Origin: an uncultured Bacilli bacterium
GTDB taxonomy: Bacteria > Bacillota_I > Bacilli_A > RF39 > UBA660
Length of the DNA: 5,353 nucleotides
Direction: 5' to 3'
Assembly (NCBI GenBank): GCA_934176955.1
Contig: CAKPOS010000026.1
Span: 1-5,353, forward strand
The translations under genes and the position numbers were made by a program. The number at the start of each line of letters is the position of its first letter. The stretch's first letter is position 1. This document shows, one piece after another, positions 1-5,353 of the stretch. The notes below the pieces were generated by a model. The model did not search any database. It was not told the DNA's origin and saw only the letters and a program-made list of their open reading frames with translations.

Positions 1-1
1 T

Positions 2-37
2 CTTTGATTTATTTAGTCGTAAATTATTATATCAAAG
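2..37. other. weak interrupted stem-loop at left edge
   Basis: CTTTGAT (2-8) pairs with ATCAAAG (31-37), and an inner ATTTA (11-15) pairs with TAAAT (20-24). A T-rich run (41-51) follows on the + strand. It might be the tail of a terminator for something left of the window, but the stem is interrupted and almost all A/T, so it could be chance. Confidence 0.2.
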
Positions 38-92
38 GACTTTCTTTTTGTATATTCCGAAACCATTTTACACTATTAAAAAAAGGAGCTAT

Positions 93-121
93 TTGAAAAA
101 AGTGTCTAATTATGATATAAT
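93..121 (+). promoter_or_regulatory. strong sigma-70/sigma-A type promoter
   Basis: TTGAAA (93-98) and a perfect TATAAT (116-121) are separated by exactly 17 bases, and a TGA just before the -10 gives an extended -10 (TGN). Transcription would start about 7 bases downstream, leaving a short leader before the AAGGAGG ribosome site (144-150) and the ATG at 158. This is the only near-consensus promoter I see in the window, and it points at the HTH-repeat gene and the membrane protein behind it. No operator-like inverted repeat is evident over it. Confidence 0.8.
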
Positions 122-157
122 TATAATGGAATAATTTAAATTTAAGGAGGGTTCAAT

Positions 158-1931
158 ATGTTAAATGATAAAATTGAATTCTATGGTGAAATGCTATCTA
201 TGAGAGCTATTGCATTAAAAATAGGTGTCAGTAGAGATACTCTACAAAAGCATTTTGATAAATTTCAAGATATTTATGAAGCAGAAAAAATTTGTAGAAA
301 AATAATAGAAGAGAAAAATGAAAGTTTAATTGAATATAATGGAGAATCATTAGCAATACAAACAATAGCGAAAAAAGAGAGAATAAAAGATGCTAAAACA
401 TTAAAAAAATATTATGAACAAACAGGAGATATTTATAAAGCAATAAAAAGATGTAAAGTTAATAAATATGAATATAATGGAGAAATGCTGACAATTAATG
501 CTATTGCTCAAAGAGAAGGAATAAAAGGAGAAACATTAAAAAAATATTATGATAAATATGAAGATATTTATTTAGCTGTAAATGAATGCAAAGAATTAAG
601 AAGAAAATTAGAAGAATCCAAAATTGAATATAATGGAGAAAGACTAACTATAACAGAAATATCAAGAAAAGCGCGGTCTAAGTAAAACTTCATTAAAAAA
701 ATATTATGAACAAACAGGAGATATCTATGAGGCAATAAAACAATATTACCAGAAAAAGGATGAATATGAAAGTGGTAGAATCGAATATAAAGGCGAATTA
801 AAGTTCTTAAGAACAATAGCTAAAGATGAAGGAGTAGCAGAAACTACATTGGATAGATATTACAAAAAATATGGTAATATTGATAAAGCAGTTTATATGG
901 CAAAAATCCAGAGGAGTAGAAATCAAAAAGTAATAATCAGAAATACAGAATTAAGTTTGTCAGATTTATCAATTGTTTTAGGAATAAAAGAATCTGAATT
1001 GTTAAATATGTTGAATTCTGGAATGAAGATTGATGACATAAAAAAGTCAAAAACTAAAAAAACAAGAAAAAGTCCAATGTCAAATAAAAAGTTATTATTA
1101 CCAAATGGACAATCGTTACTTGAATATTGTATTGAAAATGGACTGAATTTTTCGTGTATATATTATTCAATTAATACTTATGGAAAAACAATAGAAGAGG
1201 CAATTAAACATTATAAAGAAAAGGGACAAGAAATTCCATCAAGTTGGATATATGAAAAATATGGATTATTATTAAAACATTTATTATTAAACAATAACGT
1301 CAATAGTCAAAGAGTAGTTTCGTATATGAGAAAAGAAAATATATCTTTAAATGATGCATTGGAAGAATATGTATTAAGAAGAAACTCTAAAGAAGCAAAT
1401 GTGGATTATGATTGGATGCACGAATTATATAGTGTATTAACTGATGAAAATATGAAAGATGAATATGATGCTTTCAAGAGTACATTTTATGTAACTGATC
1501 AGGAAGAAGAGTGTATAATAAAGAGTTATGATGAAGTTGAAAATTTACAAAGAAAATTATTACTTTATGAAATAGCAGAAGCATTTAAAGAAAATGTTTT
1601 TGAAGGAGCAGAGAAGGAAGAATTATTAAAAATATATGAAGTTACAGAAGATGAAGTGGAAACAATATTTTTAGATTTTTATAATTACTTTGGAAATAAA
1701 ATAAAACTTACTGAAAAAGAACAAAAAAGAAAGGTGGAAATATCAGAGATAGCTAAAAAATGGTACTATCTTTCAGGAGATGAGAGAAAAGATATATTAG
1801 ATATTAATAATGTTACTAATTATGAACAATCAGTAATTGAGGAACTATCTCAAAACATTACTAAATATAAAAATATTATTAATGCGAAAAATAATAAAAA
1901 AATGGAAGGAGTAAGCTTTAATGGAGAGTAA
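158..1931 (+). pseudogene. tandem HTH-like repeat protein, split by a frameshift
   Basis: One gene in two frames. It starts at the ATG at 158 behind AAGGAGG (7-base gap) and reads 172 codons to about 673. One extra base in GCGCGGT (671-677) shifts the frame and causes a stop at 683-685. Dropping one base (e.g. C674) restores 418 more codons to TAA 1929-1931, giving 590 residues. The TTG at 849 is an ordinary Leu inside a repeat, not a start. Residues ~6-46, 58-100, 104-146, 156-198 and 208-246 are copies of a module with consensus IEYNGE-x-L-x-I-xx-IA-x3-GI-x3-TL-x-KYY-x4-DIY-x-A; ~257-295 and ~311-355 are degenerate copies. This resembles the short HTH modules found in phage and homing-endonuclease proteins, so DNA binding is likely. 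The C-terminal ~230 residues (from about 362) are acidic, helical-looking and unrecognised. It is probably co-transcribed with the membrane protein at 1921. It could be a regulator, a partition-like protein or a defence component; function unknown. Confidence 0.75.
399..724 (+). repeat. 34-bp direct repeat (399-432 and 691-724)
   Basis: Positions 399-432 and 691-724 are identical over 34 bases, 292 bases apart, both beginning CATTAAAAAAATATTATGAA. A third, shorter copy shares its first 19 bases at 534-552. All three encode the TLKKYY or SLKKYY core of the HTH-like module, and the 34-base copies continue through EQTGDI. Identity at the DNA level, rather than just at the protein level, points to recent internal duplication or gene conversion and would allow loss or gain of modules by recombination. 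The frameshift at ~674 lies just before the second copy. Confidence 0.8.
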
Positions 1932-2178
1932 TAATTTAGAAACAGAGATTGAACAAATTAAGGAAAGAAACAAACGAGTTGAATTAGATAAAAAGTGGGA
2001 AACGAGTTGGACTAGGAAAATATGTATTATGATTCTAACTTATATAGTAGTAATCATATATTCTTATATTATAAAAAATACAGATAATATATTTTTAAGT
2101 TCATTAGTACCAGTAATTGGTTTTGCTTTATCAACTTTATCTTTAAAAGGTATAAGATATTTTTGGGAGAAGAAATAA
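1921..2178 (+). CDS. small two-helix membrane protein
   Basis: An 85-residue protein starting at an ATG that overlaps the end of the upstream gene by 11 bases in another frame. GGAAGGAG (1904-1911) sits 9 bases upstream, so translational coupling with the HTH-repeat gene is likely. Residues 1-33 are charged and probably helical, containing WETSW just before the membrane. Residues ~34-51 and ~57-77 are hydrophobic segments joined by a short KNTDN loop. The second contains VPVIGFALSTLSL, and the tail ends in FWEKK. The WETSW...TY...VP-GF-LSTLSL pattern resembles a small conserved hypothetical family seen in many bacteria, but I cannot name it or give a function. Both ends are predicted to be cytoplasmic because of flanking Lys/Arg. 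It is the only undamaged gene in the window. A role as a toxin-like pore, an anchor for the upstream protein, or something unrelated cannot be told apart here. Confidence 0.85.
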   Translation: MESNNLETEIEQIKERNKRVELDKKWETSWTRKICIMILTYIVVIIYSYIIKNTDNIFLSSLVPVIGFALSTLSLKGIRYFWEKK

Positions 2179-2184
2179 ATTGAA

Positions 2185-2219
2185 GAAAGTCAAGATAAAA
2201 AAGCTTTATCTTGACTTTC
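2185..2219. terminator. intrinsic terminator between convergent genes
   Basis: A perfect 15-bp stem: GAAAGTCAAGATAAA (2185-2199) pairs with TTTATCTTGACTTTC (2205-2219) around a 5-base loop. It begins 7 bases after the stop of the membrane protein. The + strand continues GTATTTTAGG. The - strand continues TTCAATTTATTTC, so both sides have moderate T-richness and the hairpin could serve both converging units. Confidence 0.85.
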
Positions 2220-2230
2220 GTATTTTAGGT

Positions 2231-2560
2231 TTAATCTATAACTCCAATTTTCTTAAAATAATAATAAGCATCCATACTACCTTTGAAATAAATTTCTTTT
2301 TCCAAAATATCTTGCAAATTATTATATAGAACAATAATTTGAGATAAATCTTTACATTCTCATGCACTTAATCCATTTTCTAAATAAGTTTCATCAAGTA
2401 ATTTTTGAATATTTAAATTTCTATCCATAATTTTATGAATCTTATTTTTAATTTCTCTATAATTTTTGTTGTTTTTCATTAAATATTGTCTTATATCTTC
2501 AATACTTTCATAAAAGTCTTCACTATATTCTTCTATAAATGGCTTTAATTTTTCTTCCAT
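2231..2560 (-). pseudogene. unrecognised 109-aa gene downstream of tnpV, with in-frame TGA
   Basis: It starts at the ATG at 2560 with a strong AGGGGG site 7 bases before it, 11 bases after the tnpV stop, so it is the last gene of the mobV-tnpV unit. An in-frame TGA at codon 67 (2362-2360) stops it after NGLSA. The same frame continues with ECKDLSQII and ends in DAYYYFKKIGVID before TAA (2233-2231), 109 residues in all. That downstream half is coherent helical protein, so the TGA looks like a lesion rather than the true end. Reading it as Trp is unlikely, because TGG encodes Trp elsewhere (for example in tnpV and mobV). The protein is acidic, all-helical and has no membrane segment. Small proteins of this kind often follow tnpV in clostridial mobile elements as far as I recall; I know no function. 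Confidence 0.6.
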
Positions 2561-2571
2561 TGCAAATCCCC

Positions 2572-2922
2572 CTATACATAAATTAATTCATTAAAGATAA
2601 TTTCTTCAGCACGATTTTTAATTGAATTCATTTTGCCAACCCAATCAAGTTGATTTATGGCTTTTAATTCTTCTGTGATATTTTCCTGTTCTGCCAATTG
2701 TTTCATTAGCAGGTTATATCTATTAGTTGCTGTTTTATCAATTTCCTGTAAGTGCTTACTTAATTTATCTTACATTAGTAATATTGTATAATCTGCTTTC
2801 TTTTGAGTTTTTAAATAATTTAATCTCATTCTTCCATACTTTCCTAATTCATAATTTTTAGTATTGGAGATTACTAAGTTAGGAATATAGTAATCTCCAC
2901 ATTTTATATAATCTATTTTCAT
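2572..2922 (-). pseudogene. tnpV: TnpV-like protein, interrupted by an in-frame TAA
   Basis: Reads as 116 residues from ATG 2922 to TAG 2574-2572, the usual TnpV size. AAAGGA lies ~11 bases upstream, and the start is only 16 bases after the repaired end of mobV. Family features visible: GDYYIPNL near the N-terminus, LGKYGRMRLNYL (about residues 26-37), HLQEID just after the lesion, and a C-terminal DWVGKMNSIKNRAEE ending in ELIYV. Codon 51 is TAA (2772-2770), where the family usually has a residue such as Gln or Ser between LL and the DKL/GKL stretch; CAA to TAA would explain it. TnpV was named in Tn4451-type clostridial elements; its role is not established, though an accessory part in element mobility is commonly supposed. 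No recombinase of the TnpX type is in this window. The identity comes from pattern memory, not a search. Confidence 0.75.
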
Positions 2923-2938
2923 ATTTATTAAATCCTTT

Positions 2939-4161
2939 CTACATTTCAAAATCTATTTCATTATCTTTCTTTTCAAAATGACTTGTATCGAGTTGCTTTT
3001 CAAAATTAATATACGATAAGTTTCTTTATTAAAATCTCTTATAAGGTCATCCTCACAAGGATATGAAAATTTATGACATAACCATTTAAGAAACTTTTTC
3101 AAATTATCTTTAAATTTATCAATTACTTTGTTTAAGCCTTTATTTTCTTTTTCTAATTCTTTTATCTTTTTCTGATATTTGTGTTCTATATGGTCAATTC
3201 TATTTTCGTATTCAAATTTTAAATCTTCCTCATCTTGATTTTTTACTTGTTGCAATAAACAAATAGTTCGTTCTAAATTTTTATTTTCATTTTGTATATG
3301 TTCTTTTTCTTTTACAAACTCTTTTGCAACATCTATTATTTTAGTTTGTTTAGATAATTCTTTATGCAAAGCTACATTTTCATTGTGAAGTTCTTTTATT
3401 AAATTGCTTTGAGGCTTTATAATTTGTTCCTCAATTAATTTATCTCTATTCAAGACAAGTTTTTTTATATCTTGTAGTTCAGGTGTGTTTGGCAATTCTA
3501 AAGTTGTAGTTTTTTAAATTTCTTTTGTTTTAGCATAATTAGTTACTTTCTTAAACTCTTCAACAGACAAATTCTTTCTATTTGTTTCTTCAACATATAA
3601 GCCTCTTTCTAAATCAAATCCTTTGCTTTTAACATATTCAAAACACGAATCTTGTAATTTCCTATAACTATCTCTACCTTTCCAAAAATCTCTTGCACAA
3701 ATTTTTTCAATTGGCATACCATTTTTATCTTTTGTATGAACTATAGGAACAAACATCAAATGTAAATGTGGTGTTCCTTCATCTAAGTGAACAACTGCAG
3801 ATATAATATTTTTTTCTCTAAGATTTTTGTAATTGCAGATAAATTTATAACATTTATTAAAATATCTTTTGGTTTCTTGTACTCCGATTCTATCAAAAAA
3901 TTCTTGGTCAGATGTAAATATCATTTGGCACATTATAATACTATTTTCTCTTAAATGACCTGCTAAATTTTGTTCTTTCCTTAATTTATCAAATTCTTTT
4001 GTATAGGTGTAATTGTTTTTCTTTATATAATAATTTAAATGTGTTTTAGTTGGATCAATATCTTTATTTGTATGACATTTTGCTTTTCTATCATTATGGG
4101 TGCATTTACCATTTACCTCAGCTCGTGTTAATTTTTCGTTTCTTACTATGGCATAACTCAT
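2939..4161 (-). pseudogene. mobV: MOBV (Mob/Pre) relaxase with in-frame TAA and 3' frameshift
   Basis: Starts at ATG 4161 behind AGAAAGGA. Residues 1-215 are a well-conserved relaxase domain: HNDR at 22-25 (His22 matches the DNA-attacking histidine of pMV158 MobM), NKDIDPTKTHLNYY at 32-45, the metal-binding HLDEGTPHLH (His125, His132, His134) and LERG at 184-187. Codon 216 is TAA (3516-3514), but the same frame continues KTTTLELP into ~160 residues of Lys/Glu-rich coiled coil, the normal C-terminal half. The TTG at 3495 is an internal Leu, not a start. Near 3013-3018 a one-base loss shifts the frame. In the corrected frame the end is INFEKQLDTSHFEKKDNEIDFEM and TAG 2941-2939, which fits MOBV tails better than the extension to 2953. 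Whole protein ~406 residues. It would nick the adjacent oriT and lead the strand into a recipient through another element's transfer channel. As read, only the catalytic half would be made. Confidence 0.85.
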
Positions 4162-4197
4162 AGCTTCAAAGTCCTTTCTTGCACTAAAACAAATTTA

Positions 4198-4255
4198 TTT
4201 GTCTAACACACTAGACAAACAAGTTTGTCTGTGTGCCCTACGGGGTATTACCGTA
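4198..4255 (-). other. oriT: MOBV origin of transfer (oriT) with nick site
   Basis: On the - strand, TAGTGTG/TTA (4213-4204) matches the pMV158-type MOBV nick motif, placing the cut between 4207 and 4206. It sits as GTGTGT in the loop of a perfect 8-bp hairpin, TTTGTCTA (4219-4212) with TAGACAAA (4205-4198). The upstream arm also pairs in an alternative hairpin, AGACAAAC (4230-4223) with GTTTGTCT (4220-4213), the same shared-arm design as pMV158. A third short inverted repeat TACGG/CCGTA (4239-4243 and 4251-4255) lies just upstream. The site is 37 bases before the mobV start, as expected for a relaxase next to its target, and it overlaps the repA 3' end. In pMV158 the mob promoter overlaps oriT; here I see only weak promoter-like elements (TTGTCT, 15 bases, TAAATT). 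Confidence 0.85.
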
Positions 4256-4648
4256 TCAGTTGGCATATCAAAGTTTGCATATAAGAAATCAAGTGAGCCA
4301 GCAGGATATTCTCTTTCATTTGGTTTAATAGTATCAGCTTTTTTTATCATTTTATTTATACTGATATTTCCCCAATTATTGTATAAGCAAATCTTCAAAT
4401 AATTTTTAGCATTTTTTATATTAGGTATATTTTTCAATATATCTAATAATTGAACAAGATTATCTTTTGTTATTAAATTAAGATTGTCCAATATTTTAAA
4501 ATGATTAACTGTTATATAAATTATCTGTATAATAAAGATTATCAATTACATCTTCTAAAATTGTTTTTTCTTCTTTTGTAAATTCATTTAAATTACATTT
4601 CTCTTTTATCAATAAAAGATCTTCATCACTTTTAGGATTGATGGACTC

Positions 4649-4687
4649 AGTATTGATTATATTAGTATTGATATTATTAGTATTGAT
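4649..4687 (-). repeat. three 15-bp-phased AGTATTGAT repeats in repA
   Basis: AGTATTGAT occurs at 4649-4657, 4664-4672 and 4679-4687, exactly 15 bases apart, with TATATT or ATTATT between. Because 15 is five codons, it translates as the Asn/Ile/Thr-rich linker of RepA (INTNNINTN) between the N-terminal and C-terminal domains. It abuts the inverted-repeat cluster at 4708-4776 and may be part of the same origin, or simply a slippage-prone linker. Confidence 0.6.
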
Positions 4688-4707
4688 TCCTTGTAAATTT
4701 TCCGAGT

Positions 4708-4776
4708 CAAGAATCGTAGATTCTCCGATTCCAGAGTCGTAATTTTTACGATTCCAGAATCGTAAATTCTCCGAGT
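4708..4776 (-). repeat. oriV: three tandem 23-bp repeats with inverted repeats: candidate replication origin inside repA
   Basis: Three adjoining 23-base units lie at 4708-4730, 4731-4753 and 4754-4776, each built on C(A/C)AGA(A/G)TCGTA and ending CGATT or CGAGT. A degenerate fourth unit precedes them (4685-4707, about 15 of 23 matching). Within them are AGAATC-GTA-GATTCT (4710-4724) and a 10-bp inverted repeat TTTACGATTC-CA-GAATCGTAAA (4745-4766). RepA_N plasmids (pAD1 and pSK1 types) are known to carry their origin as repeats in the middle of the rep gene, between the coding regions for the two domains, which is exactly where this cluster lies. The bases are also unusually GC-rich for this window. 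Confidence 0.65.
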
Positions 4777-5128
4777 CTGAATGATTAATTTTTCCAACAT
4801 ATATTAAATTAGTTTTTCTTAAACCTTGTCTTTTCTCTTGAACTAAATTTACTTCCATTAATATTTTAAATGATTTAGTAACTGTTTTATCTGATAAATT
4901 TAATTTTTCTTGTACTTATTCTCTTGTAAAAATTAGATAAACATTATTTTCTTCATCTATCAAATGATTTTTTTGAGATAAAGATAATCTATCTAATAAA
5001 AAAGCATATAAAATTTTACTATCTGAATTTAATTTATTTTTATATTTTTCATTTACAAATAATTCTTGTGGTATTTGATAGTATTTATGATCCAATGTTT
5101 CGTTTGATTTGTAAGGTATAAAATCCAT

Positions 5129-5262
5129 AACAATAGTTCTCTTTTCAGTTTTGAAATTCCTGAAAGGGTTGAAATATCAATAAATTTATTTTGCGGAACA
5201 TTTTAGAACATTTTTCTAATGGCAAAAATTCATTGCGGAACATTTTTCAGAACAAAATAATC
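5129..5262 (-). promoter_or_regulatory. repA upstream region with repeated TTGCGGAACATTTT
   Basis: TTGCGGAACATTTT occurs identically at 5191-5204 and 5233-5246, 42 bases apart (four helical turns). Extra GAACA half-copies are at 5206-5210 and 5250-5254. No gene fits here. The repeats sit 60-120 bases upstream of the repA start and are candidates for binding by RepA or a copy-control protein. I see no convincing -35/-10 pair for repA on the - strand, so the promoter position is open. Confidence 0.5.
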
Positions 5263-5305
5263 GGATTTTTGAGGATTTTTGAGAATTTTTTAGAACTTTT
5301 TAGAA
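5263..5305. repeat. 10-bp-phased T-tract repeats (likely bent DNA)
   Basis: Four consecutive 10-base units, GGATTTTTGA (5263-5272), GGATTTTTGA (5273-5282), GAATTTTTTA (5283-5292) and GAACTTTTTA (5293-5302), then the start of a fifth (GAATT). T5-6 tracts recurring every 10 bases, close to one helical turn, are the classical recipe for intrinsic curvature. The array lies just upstream of the repA control region. Confidence 0.7.
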
Positions 5306-5312
5306 TTAAACT

Positions 5313-5349
5313 AAAAAAATACTATTCTCTAAAACCTTAGAAAATAGTA
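5313..5349 (-). terminator. leftward intrinsic terminator upstream of repA
   Basis: TACTATTCTCTAA (5320-5332) pairs with TTAGAAAATAGTA (5337-5349) with one mismatch and an AACC loop. Read leftward, the hairpin is followed at once by T7 (5319-5313), a standard Rho-independent terminator. It would stop transcription entering from the right before repA, or act as an attenuator in a long repA leader. The right flank ends in TTT at the window edge, so it may also work rightward. Confidence 0.7.
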
Positions 5350-5353
5350 CTTT

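Larger units (their letters stand above)
4195..5128 (-). pseudogene. repA: RepA_N-type replication initiator with in-frame TAA and frameshift
   Basis: Starts at ATG 5128; the ribosome site is weak (AAGAGAA ~9-11 bases upstream). MDFIPYKSNETLDHKYYQIP and YLIFTRE are hallmark RepA_N N-terminal sequences. Codon 71 is TAA (4918-4916) where FTREE is expected (GAA to TAA), directly before the winged-helix part (VQEKLNLSDKTVTKSF... NLIYV, about 72-112). The frame continues through ENLRFWNRKNYDSGIGEST, an Asn-rich linker (~130-150) and VIDNLYYTDNLY. Between ~4545 and 4505 one extra base shifts the frame; the next frame gives LLDILKNIPNIKNAKNYLK, LYNNW and GSLDFLYANFDM, the expected C-terminal domain, and runs to TAA 4197-4195. 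Reconstructed length ~310 residues, normal for the family. Its last ~18 codons overlap oriT. It would bind the origin (probably the repeats inside the gene) and recruit host replication proteins. As read it is cut before the DNA-binding helix, so the element could not replicate unless the lesion is an error or RepA is supplied elsewhere. Confidence 0.85.

Noticed and set aside
93..134. 14-codon leader peptide starting at TTG behind AAAAGGAG
   Set aside because: It overlaps the -35 and -10 elements, so it would lie upstream of the transcript start.
674..675. Programmed ribosomal frameshifting in the HTH-repeat gene
   Set aside because: The site (AAAAGCGCGGT) has no slippery heptamer or in-frame pause stop at the shift point; the first-frame stop lies 9 bases further on. 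A one-base insertion is simpler.
568..816. 82-aa reading frame on the - strand
   Set aside because: It lies antisense to the HTH repeats; hydrophobic composition is a by-product of the A-rich sense strand.
3495..3495. Independent coiled-coil gene starting at TTG 3495
   Set aside because: It is in the same frame as the relaxase, only six codons after the stop, with no ribosome site; the TTG is an internal Leu codon of mobV.
4199..4402. 67-aa reading frame on the + strand
   Set aside because: Antisense to the repA C-terminal code and oriT; no ribosome site.
4649..4776. CRISPR-like array
   Set aside because: Units are adjoining 15- and 23-base tandem repeats without unique spacers, inside a coding region.
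2360..4918. Stop-codon reassignment (UAA or UGA read as an amino acid) to explain the in-frame stops
   Set aside because: UAA also ends genes where homology stops (1931, 2178, 2233, 4195), Trp is encoded by TGG in several genes, and reassignment would not explain the three frameshifts.

Overview
The window is very A+T-rich (roughly three quarters A/T by eye) and looks like part or all of a small mobilizable plasmid or element from a low-GC Firmicute, most likely a gut clostridium-like host. The evidence is a RepA_N-type replication initiator, a MOBV (Mob/Pre) relaxase with its own oriT, and a TnpV-like gene, all with clostridial-style AGAAAGGA or AAGGAGG ribosome sites. No gene is cut by either edge, and the right edge carries a terminator-like hairpin, so the 5353 bases could be a whole small replicon. 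That is inference.

Left half, + strand (1-2178): a near-consensus promoter (93-121) drives two genes. The first reads as a 590-residue protein once a one-base frameshift near 674 is corrected. Its N-terminal ~350 residues are five clear and two degenerate copies of a ~45-residue helix-turn-helix-like module, followed by an unrecognised C-terminal domain of ~230 residues. Its last 11 bases overlap the start of an intact 85-residue protein with two membrane segments. A perfect 15-bp stem-loop (2185-2219) closes this unit where it meets the leftward genes.

Right half, - strand (5128 down to 2231): the backbone order is repA - oriT - mobV - tnpV - unknown 109-aa gene. RepA would start replication; inverted and tandem repeats in its middle are a candidate origin. 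The oriT hairpin (TAGTGTG/TTA nick motif in an 8-bp stem) lies inside the 3' end of the repA reading frame. MobV would nick there using His22 by analogy with MobM. Upstream of repA (5129-5353) are repeated TTGCGGAACATTTT sites, T-tracts phased at 10 bp, and a leftward intrinsic terminator.

The main oddity is damage: repA, mobV, tnpV, the 109-aa gene and the HTH-repeat gene all carry in-frame stops or frameshifts (seven lesions in five genes), while motifs on either side of each lesion stay readable. Only the 85-aa membrane protein is intact. This means either a recently decayed element or a sequence with uncorrected errors. It matters for use of the annotation, because boundaries based on intact reading frames alone would split repA and mobV into pieces with false TTG or internal ATG starts.
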